Shown: piece by piece, positions 47,601 to 60,600 of the stretch | Layout: every line of letters begins with the position of its first letter | How positions within the stretch are numbered: the stretch's first letter is position 1 | The notes under the pieces: model-generated | Databases searched by the model: none | What the model was told of the DNA's origin: nothing | The model's input: the letters and a program-made list of their open reading frames with translations, nothing else | DNA from: Cordilura impudica | Taxonomy: Eukaryota > Arthropoda > Insecta > Diptera > Scathophagidae | Length of the DNA stretch: 64,000 nucleotides | Reading direction: 5' to 3' | NCBI GenBank assembly: GCA_963682025.1 | Contig: OY821520.1 | Span: 1,355,001 to 1,419,000 of the forward strand | Made by a program: the position numbers and the translations under genes

Positions 47601-50600
47601 ATGTTTAAAAAAAGTATTTGTGCCGAAACTGGTAGACAAATTTTACGCAAAGCTGGATATCATGGCAGAATCGCTAGACGAAAGCCGTACATTTCACTTG
47701 TGAACAGACGAAAACGCATTGAATTTGCACATAAGTACATAAATAAGCCTCCGGAGTTTTGGAAACAAGTTATATTTTCAGACGAAAGCAAGTTTTGTAT
47801 ATTTGGCATAAAAGGCTGTCAAATTGTGTGACGTAAATCTGGAACTGCGCTTGAGAAACAAAATCTTGTTGGTACAGTCAAACACGGTGGTGGCGGAATT
47901 ATGGTGTGGGGTTGTATGGCGGCTGGTGGTGTCGGTCAGCTGGAATTTATTGAGTCCACAATGGATAAATGGGGATATTTGAGTATTCTAAAGAAAAATT
48001 TGAAACAAAGTGCAAAAAATTTGAACTTATCAACGACGTTTTGGTTCCAACAAGATAATGATCCAAAACACACATCGGAGATCGTTAGACTTTGGCTCTT
48101 ATACAATGCTCCAAGACAGCTTAAAACACCCCCCCAATCGCCCGATCTCAATCCTATTGAGCATCTTTGGGATCTAATGGAGAAAAAAATACGTCAGCAT
48201 GTAATAACAAGTAAAGAGACTTTGCGAAGTGTTATGCAGACAGAATGGGCGAAAATAACATCTGAGGAAACAGAAAAGTTGGTCAATTCAATGCCAAACA
48301 GACTAAGTGGAGTCTTAAAACAGCGTGGCTATCCCACAAAATATTAATTTTAATTTATCTTCATTATTTCTAAACTTTTTGTAATTTCTTTTACGACTGA
48401 ACGCAGACTTTTTGGTTGCTATTTTTACTTGTTGTGATACTTAAACCCCGTTATATCAGAAATGAAGTGAGGTATCTGAATTTTTTTTTGTTGCTTTTTG
48501 AACTAGATAATGTAAAAAAAATACATAAATAAAAATTAATTTGAATTAAATGTTTATGATGTGTTTTTATATCACTTACAATACATTGTAAGGTGAACGC
48601 AGACTTAATGGGCTATGTGTATATGATGTATATGTTTAGAGAAAAGGTGGAAAAAAATTACAGATGGACAAAGAAAAATATTAAATGATCACATGTAATG
48701 TGAAAGCGAGTTTTCTAGTAACCCACATACATCCACTGACAATAAGAAAAAAGATTTTTAAGTCCAATAAATGAAAAAGTTAATGCTCTGAAATGAAAAA
48801 CTTGATGCTCTGTATAGTTTATTTCTTTTGGTAGGTAAAAAATATTTATCTTACTCGGTTTAAGATGCAATACTGTGTCGCCCAAAAAATAATTTTTTTT
48901 AGTTTCTATTATTCTATAGAAATTATTATTATTTTTTGTATTGTTTAATAAAGAATAGTTTTTTTTAATCAGAAATATATTATAAAAATCGAAACTTTAA
49001 CTGATATTTGTATTGTACTGTTAAAAAACTGTATAAGGGTGTCCGATTATTCATTTGAGGCACTGTAATTGTTTCTATAGGTATTTATTTTTGTTTATTT
49101 TTATTAACAATTTATTTATAATGAATGGAAATTTGATGACTTTAAATAGGAAAATGGGTTGTAGGTTTTGGGGTTGTACATTTTGTAGTTTTTTTTATTA
49201 GCTTCGTTCACTTTATTTCTGTGGGACTATGTATTTTTCCTGATCCATCCCAACAACATTCCTCTTACAAAAAGATATTAAAAAATTCTGCATGGCCTTT
49301 GAGAAATTTTCTTCGTTTAATGTCGCAAATATTTCGTAGTTATATTCAATAAAAACATCACTTAATTTATCTAATGTTTTAGTTTATTTTTTAGTTTATT
49401 AAAAAAAAAAAAAAAAAAACAAACAACTTTTTTCAAAATTGAAATTTCAATGTTTACAATTTATTTTATTCTGACATTTTCACGTCAACATAAAACTGTT
49501 TACATTTCTTTTCGAATATTGCTCAGAAAATAACTGGAATAATAAACTATTCCAATTGCAATTTTGTAAATTTCATCCGCAAGTGCCATCTATGTGATAT
49601 TTATAGCAAACAACTGCAGAGGCTCTGGCATTCATCAGAGCCTCTGCAGTTGTTTGCTATAAATATCACATAGATGGCACTTGCGGATGAAATTTACAAA
49701 ATTGCAATTGGAATAGTTTATTATTCCAGTTATTTTCTGAGCAATATTCGAAAAGAAATGTAAACAGTTTTATGTTGACGTGAAAATGTCAGAATAAAAT
49801 AAATTGTAAACATTGAAATTTCAATTTTGAAAAAGTTGTTTGTTTTTTTTTTTTTTTTTTTAATAAACTAAAAAATAAACTAAAACATTAGATAAATTAA
49901 GTGATGTTTTTATTGAATATAACTACGAAATATTTGCGACATTAAACGAAGAAAATTTCTCAAAGGCCATGCAGAATTTTTTAATATCTTTTTGTAAGAG
50001 GAATGTTGTTGGGATGGATCAGGAAAAATACATAGTCCCACAGAAATAAAGTGAACGAAGCTAATAAAAAAAACTACAAAATGTACAACCCCAAAACCTA
50101 CAACCCATTTTCCTATTTAAAGTCATCAAATTTCCATTCATTATAAATAAATTGTTAATAAAAATAAACAAAAATAAATACCTATAGAAACAATTACAGT
50201 GCCTCAAATGAATAATCGGACACCCTTATACAGTTTTTTAACAGTACAATACAAATATCAGTTAAAGTTTCGATTTTTATAATATATTTCTGATTAAAAA
50301 AAACTATTCTTTATTAAACAATACAAAAAATAATAATAATTTCTATAGAATAATAGAAACTAAAAAAAATTATTTTTTGGGCGACACAGTATTGCATCTT
50401 AAACCGAGTAAGATAAATATTTTTTACCTACCAAAAGAAATAAACTATACAGAGCATCAAGTTTTTCATTTCAGAGCATTAACTTTTTCATTTATTGGAC
50501 TTAAAAATCTTTTTTCTTATTGTCAGTGGATGTATGTGGGTTACTAGAAAACTCGCTTTCACATTACATGTGATCATTTAATATTTTTCTTTGTCCATCT

Positions 50601-51611
50601 GTAATTTTTTTCCACCTTTTCTCTAAACATATACATCATATACACATAGCCCATTAAGTCTGCGTTCACCTTACAATGTATTGTAAGTGATATAAAAACA
50701 CATCATAAACATTTAATTCAAATTAATTTTTATTTATGTATTTTTTTTACATTATCTAGTTCAAAAAGCAACAAAAAAAAATTCAGATACCTCACTTCAT
50801 TTCTGATATAACGGGGTTTAAGTATCACAACAAGTAAAAATAGCAACCAAAAAGTCTGCGTTCAGTCGTAAAAGAAATTACAAAAAGTTTAGAAATAATG
50901 AAGATAAATTAAAATTAATATTTTGTGGGATAGCCACGCTGTTTTAAGACTCCACTTAGTCTGTTTGGCATTGAATTGACCAACTTTTCTGTTTCCTCAG
51001 ATGTTATTTTCGCCCATTCTGTCTGCATAACACTTCGCAAAGTCTCTTTACTTGTTATTACATGCTGACGTATTTTTTTCTCCATTAGATCCCAAAGATG
51101 CTCAATAGGATTGAGATCGGGCGATTGGGGGGGTGTTTTAAGCTGTCTTGGAGCATTGTATAAGAGCCAAAGTCTAACGATCTCCGATGTGTGTTTTGGA
51201 TCATTATCTTGTTGGAACCAAAACGTCGTTGATAAGTTCAAATTTTTTGCACTTTGTTTCAAATTTTTCTTTAGAATACTCAAATATCCCCATTTATCCA
51301 TTGTGGACTCAATAAATTCCAGCTGACCGACACCACCAGCCGCCATACAACCCCACACCATAATTCCGCCACCACCGTGTTTGACTGTACCAACAAGATT
51401 TTGTTTCTCAAGCGCAGTTCCAGATTTACGTCACACAATTTGACAGCCTTTTATGCCAAATATACAAAACTTGCTTTCGTCTGAAAATATAACTTGTTTC
51501 CAAAACTCCGGAGGCTTATTTATGTACTTATGTGCAAATTCAATGCGTTTTCGTCTGTTCACAAGTGAAATGTACGGCTTTCGTCTAGCGATTCTGCCAT
51601 GATATCCAGCT

Positions 51612-51643
<32 letters not shown>

Positions 51644-54600
51644 ATTTGGTATCCTGTTCAACAAGACATGAAATCTTCAAAACAGAACAGGTTTAAATAT
51701 GTTAGTTGGAGTTTGATTTACAATACAACTTAACATTAGTGTGACAATATTAAATATTAATAACAAAAAATAAAATATTGATTTATATACAAATAATAGA
51801 TATTTATAAGTGACATATATAATTTAAAAAACAAATAAAAAGTATACAGTAAAAATTTTCAATATATATTTGTTAACACAAGTTAGTATATGTGCATTGT
51901 AAAAAAAAAAAAAATAAAAATTTTCTAAATGTAATGTTGTAAAATTTTCTTTTTGAAAATTGAGCCGTTGCTGATTCCTTTAATTGTAGAAGGTAAACCA
52001 TTCCAAAGACGTGCTGCATGTATGAAAAACTGCCATTCAGATACCAACGTATGGTGCCGAAATTGAATTAAATTGTTATTTCTCCGAAGCCTACTAAAAC
52101 GCAATCGGTTATAAAGATATTCTGGGCTCTGGTTACTAATTATTTTGTGTAAAAAAGTAAGACATCTTATTTTTAATAAGTCATCAAAATTGACACCGAA
52201 AATTTGCTTTGAATAAGATGAAATTTGATCGAACCTTCTGAGCCCGTAAACGTATCTTGCGATATTGTTAAACGTTATATTTAGCCTGGACTTACTTTTA
52301 GTATCGCAACTTGCAAATATTTCACATGCATATAGTAGTGTTGGTATTAAGTATGTCTTTACAAGTAGCAAGCGTATATTAATTGGTGTACAATATTGGG
52401 TAGGCCAAAGTGTTCGTAACATCGAATACGTTTTACCACAGGCAGCAGCGACATGGTCTGACCAAGTCAATGTTTTATTAAAGATAACACCCAAATTTTT
52501 TGCTCGTTCAACGATTTCGATTTGTTGATCATTTATATATATGTTTAGATTGTCTGAGATTCTTGTCAATCTGTTACGCACCAAAATACACTTTGTTTTT
52601 TGTGGATTGAGACTCAGTCCATTTGCAGCTGCCCAACGAGAAACACGTTCTAAGTCATCATTCAAATTTCTACTGCAATCTTCAATTTTTTCTTTCTTGC
52701 TGCTAATATATAGCTGTACGTCATCAGCGTAAAATTTGTCTACCAGTTTCGGCACAAATACTTTTTTTAAACATTTCATTTATATTTCCCACAATTTTTG
52801 AAGAAGTAATTCTAGGATTTACCTTTGCCATATTGATTACGGTACGCTCTTCCCGAACTGTTAATATTTTTGGACGTCCAGACCGTGGCTTAGATGTTAA
52901 AATTCCGGTTTCTTTGAAATTATTTATTACTCTCTTGGACAGAAGAATATGTTCTCCCAATAGTTTGGCCAATTTTTCGGAAGCTTTTTCCTTCTTTCCA
53001 CAATTTTATAATTATTTTTCTCTCTGATACACTAATTTCTTTATTTTTGGTTTCCATTTTTTTTTTTAAATTATTATCACTTTTAAATAAATTGACCACC
53101 GAGTTTGTTAAACGATCAATTATAATAATAAGTAATAGAAAGTGAGCAAAAAGTAGAAAAAATAATTGAAAAAGTAACGGTATTATCACAACAAACAAAC
53201 TGAACGCAGACTTTTTGGTGGCTATATTTACTTGTTGTGGTACTAATATACCGTTATTTCAAAAAGGAAGAGAGGAATCTGGAGTTTCTTTTTTGATTTT
53301 TGAAATAAAACATGTGAAGAAAAAATACATGAAAAAAAATTGATTTGGATTAAATATTTATGTTGTGTTTTTATAACACTTATAAATTTTTTAATGGTGA
53401 ACGCAGATTTTATGGGCTATGTGTATGTAGATAATAATAACCAAAAATGATAATTGGAAAGTATATCAAATTATTGATTATATAATTTATTTTGAAGAAT
53501 AAATATTTGTCCGATTGTTAGTTAGAGGCACTGTATATAAATTATGTTTTCAAAAATATTGTTAAACGTTAGATTTTTTTCGAATTTCTTTGATTAATCG
53601 CCATGATTTTTTAAGAGAGCCATTTCGAATATTTATATATATTCCAGAGAATATTTCCAATATTAAAAAAATATTCCATAAAATGCAGCTCATGTTACCC
53701 CCATCTATTATCGCATTCTTGAACTAAAGCCGTTATGCATCTTGCAATATCTTTATATTATATGTCTTTGCATTCATGCTGCAGAGGCTTTGATTCAAAG
53801 ACGTATGATATAATATATGTAATATTTGAACAGGGCGATTCGTCAGTAGAAGGTGGTTGAAATATTTTTTGTTTCAAAATTTTTTAAAAAACTAGCTTTT
53901 GTTTTTTTTTTTGCTACAAAAACCAAAGGTTATAAAAAAAAATTGATTTAAATTACAGCAGGCAAAAATACAAAAAAAATTATAAATAAAATTTCTCTAA
54001 ACACACGTATGAACGCAGCGGAACGCAGACTTTTTTTTTTGGTTTTTAAATATCTTATATAAAAATCTAAATTTAATAACAAATAAATAATAATTAAAAA
54101 AAAAGATATTTTAATTTTTTTATCTGTCCCTCCGAATTGGAGAGATTCTTTTTTCAGCGAATAAGTGCTTGTTAGTGCACTTAATATAAAAGTTGAGGAT
54201 TTTTCGGTAGTTCTTTACACAAACGATAAAAAGTAAAAAAAAGTGACCGCAGACTTCTTTTGTTGCTATTTTGCATTTTAATACAAAATAAGAAAAAAAT
54301 GATTTGATTTAAAGTGAACGCAGTGAACGGAGTCTTTTTTAGATTTTGATACCCGATACCACTATTATAATTTACAACATATATTGTCAATAAGTTTTAC
54401 AAACTGCCATTCAGCATCGAAAGCAAAATTGTGTTTGATTGAAAATTCGTTCTACATCGAAATTTTCAACCGATGTAGATAGATAATAAGGGCCTAAGAT
54501 TAAATAGATTTAAGATTAAATAGATTATTTATGTTAAAAATATATTATCTTAAAAGTATACTGTTGGTGTAGTAGATATGTGATATATTAAAACACAATT

Positions 54601-57600
54601 GACACACACTTTGCCAGACTTTTTACAAATATTTTTCTTAAAAATTAAAATTACCAAAATTCCACACCAAAAGATGGTCATCTTTTTACGTTGAATCTGT
54701 ATTTAAAATATGTTAAACGCACTATATTTGAGTATTCAGAGTAAACATTGCCACGCCGATTAAGTTTAGTAGCCTTGGAGAATAATATTTCTTGAGTGAT
54801 GTGCCTTAAGCCTTGAATATGCGATGAAATGCGATGGCTACAAAATTTGACTGTAAATAAGTGAAACAACCAACAATGCATGCTTCTTAAAGCAATAATA
54901 ATAATGCTTGTTTAAAAGCAATAATCAAATGAATATAATGTGGATGTTCAAAGCACGTTGCGATCTAATAATATAATATATCTCTTATCACTCGAGAAAT
55001 GTTCCTAAATACTGTTCATTGTGCAAAAAAAGAGATTGAAAATTTGCAACATTTTATTGGAAGATGTCATATTTTAAATAGTTATAGCCAACACTGGTTT
55101 AACAAGGTAACAATATAAGAAGAAGAAATAATGAGAATATTAAATGGGGAAAATAATTAGCACTGCCTAGTACAATTTCTCAATCTCTATCATCAATGCT
55201 TTGACTTATCGAAAAATGGAATAAAATTACTAAATTAAACATTATGAAATTTTGAATTATATCGAGTTAAAATTTTTTTCGGCTAACGACTGTGGTCACT
55301 GCCTATTCTGTCAAAAATTTTGTAATATTATTTTACGATTTTTTAAGAATAAATACAATATAAATATAAATATTCCATTCAAAAAAATCTTCTTTTCATA
55401 GCACAACTACAGTGTGATACTGTGAAAGGGTAACTAATTTTGAACTAGATCATTAACATCAACGTTATGAGATGAAACAATGTCACAGCTAGTACACCTT
55501 TCTGAATGTAGACAGAGTATTTGATTACGAAATTCCGAAAAAAGTTTTTGAATTAATTGGTCTTCTACTTTTAAAATCACTAAAATCGATTCAAGGAGTC
55601 ACGGGATATAAATGAAAAGGCGAAAAAACTCTTGAAAATTATTGTAATATTGTCTTATGTCTACGAAATCTAATTAAGCAGTTGCCTTTAAAACGTATAA
55701 ACAGTTTATATTTGTTGAATATAACAGTTTGATACAGTTTGTACAATAGTCTTATGTAAAATCAAATGCAAACACAAATCAGTTGTTTATATTGTTACTA
55801 AAAATGCAACTAAAACTGCCGATAAATACAAAAGTTCACTTAAAACAATTCAACTATACTATTTTGTCATAAACGTCACAAAATAACTGTTTTTTTTTTT
55901 ATCTATGTATATATTTTTTTTGATGGATGTAAATTGGAAAAATGAAGTGCTATCTTAACAAGTGGTTAATTAGATAATGCTGCCATATCCTATGCAGAAA
56001 AATTAGTGGCAGCTTTGCAAATTTATAATATCAATGTGGCAATGTTTACAAATATCACAAATAAAAAATTCCAATTCAAATGGTGTGCTCTGCTTTGCTT
56101 ATGTATTTTTATAAGCTGTTTGTATATTGACAATTCCAATACTAAACTTGATTTAAACCACATCCCAAAAGCAGAATTTCACGATTAAATCTGTGTACCC
56201 TTAATTAATTCAAGTCCAAAAATATGTTCTAAATATTCAACTAAGGACCGTATTAATTATACCTTTTGATGTGTAAACAAATATACGCGTAGGGGGGTAA
56301 ATTTCTATTTCACAATACAATCACAAAAACAGCGTTACATGTGAGCCGTAAAACAAATCGGTGTGACTTATAATTGTATTGGGGAAAAAATTATGATATA
56401 TAATTGTTTCAGTTAATTCAACAACCCTTTGCTGTAAAACGTTACAAATTTCAGAACATAAACGTATAACATATACATAATTCAACAGCCTCACAAATTT
56501 GCTATAAGTGATATAGATGACGCTTTCTGTTTGATTTTAAAAAGGTGACATAAAAAATCTTTAATTACTAGATGTTTACACATCTCCCCTGTGATCGGAC
56601 TCACATGCTTTTTTATTTTTTGAGTAACAATAACAGCCATTTTTCGAACAAAAATGGAGGGGATTTTTCACTTTTCTGCCTTTGCTCATACCGAATTATA
56701 GTGCTATTATTATTAACTAGCAGATTCCAGCGCTCGAAATTCGAGTGTAATTTCTACGCAGCTTTGTTTTTCACCTTAGCCAATTCACAAACCAACACTT
56801 TTATGGTTTGTTATTGTGAATGAAGATAACAAACTCATTAACAAATTTAATAAAACACACATAGCAATTTTATGTAGATTTTAGTAGCAACTTTAAATGC
56901 AATTTACTCAAAATAAATGAAAAAATTTAAAAATCTGTAAATCTGCAAAACGGCTAAAAAGAAATACCTTTCAAATAATATATGTTTGGCCAAAATCGGG
57001 ATAAAACGGTAGAACAAAACATCCGTCACAAGAAATCGCCTAGCCCATTAATATTATGTGGGGTGCAATATGAAAAAGTTCATAACTGACGTTGTTTTCA
57101 TATGGAAACTGGGTCAAAAAATGGACCGTTCATGACCATATTTGGTAAAGTCACTTTTTTAAAAAAACATATATGACCAAATTTAAAAAAAAATATACAA
57201 TATTTTTGTTTTTGATATATTTAAGTCAAGACCGGGAATCAGCTTTACAAGGTTTATTTATGGACTACTGATTAGTGGGTACTACAGACACACATACACC
57301 AAATTTTAGCGATATATATATAATAATCTGGATCTTACGACAATATAAGTCGGTCTGATGGGGGTTACATTTAGGGGCTAGGTCTGACAATGCACCGCTT
57401 TTCAACAATTTCAATTGCATTAGTTCGATAAATGCATGTCCGATAAATTTCAAAAATATATATTCATATTTGCAACCTCTAATTTAATTACAAGAACAGA
57501 TGGACACACTGACGGATGGACGGGTATCGGTTAATCGACTCAGAATGTGATTCTGAGGTTAAATATTTTTGGTAGTTAAAACATCATAACAAAATCTTAT

Positions 57601-60600
57601 TCTCTCCACATAGGTGTAAGGGTATATTGACCAATTTTTTCGCCGTTTATATTAAATCGTCAATTAGCTGTATTCAAAAGTTAACGAAATTTTATTAAAC
57701 ATTTATTTGTTACATTTAAATTAATTAATAATAATGTTTTCACTTTTTTCAAACTCAAAAAATGGTTTGTGTGGTTCTTGAAAAGATTACATTAAAAACA
57801 AGTAAGAAAATTATAGTCGGTCGAGACCGACTATACGATACCCTATACCATGCGTTTAGAGACCATATCTTTCTGGCCCAACTAACTGGATATAAAAAAT
57901 ATGCATAAACCAAATTTGAGTGGGATTTTAATTAATTTTTTTGGCTGCAGATATGAAAAAGTTCATATCGGATGCTACATCTATATGGGGACTAGGCCCA
58001 AAAATGGACCGATCCTGACCATATTTGGTAAAGTCTCTTGTATTTTGCAAAAATATATACAAACAAAATTTGAGAAGAATCAGTGCAATATTTTTGTTTT
58101 TTGATAGATTTAAATGAAGATCGGGAAGCAGCTCTATATGGGGCCAAAGGGATCATTTTTGGACTACTCATTAATGAACGTAATGAACGCATACAAAACC
58201 CAATTTGAGTAAGATCTATATGACAATTTGGATCTTATGGCAATTTATGTCGATTTCATAGGGGTAATTTGTATGGGGGCTAGGTCTGAACATGTACCGA
58301 TTCTCACCAATTTCAATAGCGTTCATCCCATGGCCGATAAAAGCTCACATACCAAATGTCGTCAAAATATGTTCATATTTGCAGTTTGATTACAAGGTTT
58401 ACATGGACACACAGACGGACGGACGGACGGACATTGTTAAATCAACTCAGAAAGTGATTCTGATTAGATCGGTATAATTAAAGATGGGTCTAGGTCAAAT
58501 ATTTTTGGTTGTTACAAACAGCAGCACAAAGTCATTATACCCAAACCACATAGTGGTATAGGGTATAAAAAACTTTTAAAAATCGTCACTAATGATCGTT
58601 CTAAAGAAGTAAATTAATTATTATATTTTTACATCATATATTATAATATTATATAATTTTATTTAATATTATTATTTTTATATTAAAATTATATATTTTT
58701 TTTAAATTTTGTTATCAGATTTATTTCCTGTTTAAAATTATAACGGTTATATTTTAAAAAAGGAATTTTATTAAGGAAAAAATTTACAAATTGTTTGTCA
58801 GAACGTTCTATCACACACAACTCTTGAGATTAATTCTTACAATTCAAAACAAATATTCCGTTGTTTTGATCACCTCTATGAGTGTCGATCAACATGGATC
58901 AAGTCAAAGATTCAAAGCAAGGAAGTCACTTAATTTACTTATGTATGTACAAGTTACATGTTTAGCAAGCCAACACCGCAATATTACTTTATTATGTATG
59001 AATGTTTGTATATTAACACTAAATAAAACAACTTGCATGTAGTTTTATATTAAAATTAAAATATATTTATTATTAAAAAATATATATTTTTTCTACTTAT
59101 GCATACACGTAATAATAACCCAAGCCAATTTATAAAAATATATGTATGTATTGTTTATATATATATATATATATAAGTATGTATATGTTTATATGTATAA
59201 ATGTAAGTGTGTATGGAACTTAGAGTCTACAATAAGTGCACAAGATAATGTTATTAGGCATTAATTGCTGTTAAAGAATGGTTAAATGCAGTTTTCGGTG
59301 TTTTTTTTTTTGGTAAATATACATTGGCTCATGTGCTTTGGTATAAATTTATAATGTTATGTGTTTATATGTTTTATATATAAAACCGCATGTGTAGAGT
59401 AGTGTATATGTATGAGTAAGCACCTGTTATAAATCATGTTAAAAAATTATCCATTTTAAAAAGGACATTTCTTTAAAATAAAAATTATTAATGCCTTGAG
59501 GAATTTCTATAAAAAGCGGAAAATCAAATAATTTTAATTTGTATACAAATCCATCCAATATCTCACTTACCGCACAATCAAGGGGAATACATTATTTTCT
59601 TCAGGAGCTCTATAATCTCTGTAGTACAACAAATAAGGATTTTTGTTGTTAACAAATAGAGGCGGCAAACCACCACCAGTGTTGGAAACAATTGCTATGT
59701 CAGCACAATTACGGAAGGTTTCTTCAAATTAAAATGTTCACATTAATAAATAATTCGTTTCAATTATCCATACATACACATACCTGCTTTGCCACAACCA
59801 ACTGCTTGTGTTCCATTGGAACACGTACCCCACATATTAGCGGTATAATATGTCCACTGTAAGACACACTGGGTACAGGTTACATATGGTGGTAAACGGA
59901 CACGATAACGGAGAATGTCCTTCTTTTTGGTGTCACGCGGTATAAGAAACCGATGTTCTCGACTTCCTGAGATGTACAGTGGGAAACGATCAAAGCAATC
60001 TTGGTTAGCTTCTCGGCGAGGATTATTATTTGGACATAAGTACATTTCGAATCGCCCATAATGATTTGCGGTCAGCTCAACTTCAATATCGATTTCCTTA
60101 AAAAAGAAAACAACACATTATTCATGACTTGGCAAAACAGGCCCCATTACATATATACGAAAGGCGCAATTTTATATGTATAACACGCCAATTTTGACAT
60201 ACAGACGGTATTACACATGGGTCACAAAACTGGCATTACATGTGACGAATACATGTCGCCTGATACCAGCTTCAGTATGAGTAGTACTATTAATAACACT
60301 ATGGAACATTGTCTGGTATAGTAAAACCTCCAAAGTGTTTGGAATTCTCAGGATAAACTTCTTCAATGATCTTTTATATTTTTGCTTTATCTCGATGTTT
60401 GTTTGCTTAGTTTTTCAGCTATATATCCATGTAAAAATTGAATAAAACAAGTTAGACAATTTTGATAGATTCCCTATACCATGGTTTAGAGACCCAATCT
60501 CTTCGGCATTGTTATAAATTTTTTTGGCTGCAGATATGAAAAAGTTCATATCGGATGCTATATTTATATGGGGACTAGGTCGAAAAATGGACCGATCCTG

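Larger units (their letters stand above)
46842..49065. mobile_element. Outer TIR element (left arm), interrupted by a Tc1-like element
   Basis: The ends are CAGTGCCTCTAACTAACAAT and the complement of CAGTGCCTCAAATGAATAAT, with TA on both sides. CAGTG is a common Tc1-type start. Without the inner 1668-bp insertion it is about 555 bp, so it is a MITE-sized element. Confidence 0.7.
50643..53423 (-). mobile_element. Tc1-like transposon (right arm copy), split by a non-LTR insertion
   Basis: The reverse-complement counterpart of 46952-48619. Its transposase is in the segments 53061-52727 and 51613-50915 on the minus strand, separated by 1113 bp of inserted DNA. It carries the same premature stop and the same frameshift as the left copy. 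Confidence 0.8.
50197..53533. mobile_element. Outer TIR element (right arm copy)
   Basis: The mirror image of the element at 46842-49065, with CAGTGCCTC ends beside TA, enlarged by the inner Tc1-like element and its retrotransposon insertion. Confidence 0.7.
46605..53770. repeat. Near-perfect inverted duplication (arms ~3.02 kb, 8-bp spacer)
   Basis: The left arm 46605-49627 is the reverse complement of the right arm 49636-53770, apart from a 1113-bp insertion in the right arm (51614-52726), about one net 1-nt length difference, and a substitution near 46751/53614. The spacer is GCATTCAT (49628-49635). Even the shared premature stop and frameshift in the transposase are present in both arms, so the sequence was already decayed when it was duplicated. 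Confidence 0.9.
41649..59570 (-). other. 17.9-kb LPMO intron hosting a nested gene and a large palindrome
   Basis: The donor is CG|GTAAGTG at 59570 and the acceptor TTTCAG| at 41649 (minus strand). Phase 2 at the donor and a single leading base at the acceptor agree. Pieces not otherwise annotated (43934-44270, 44530-45170, 54491-56200, 58568-59570) show no supported coding. (TA)n lies at 59157-59175. Confidence 0.75.

Noticed and set aside
47936..48151. Antisense frame over the Tc1 transposase C-terminus (also at 51111-51326)
   Set aside because: Shadow of the transposase in another frame, duplicated with the palindrome.
58791..59042. 83-codon plus-strand frame in the LPMO intron
   Set aside because: No splice context, motif or protein-like organisation recognised.
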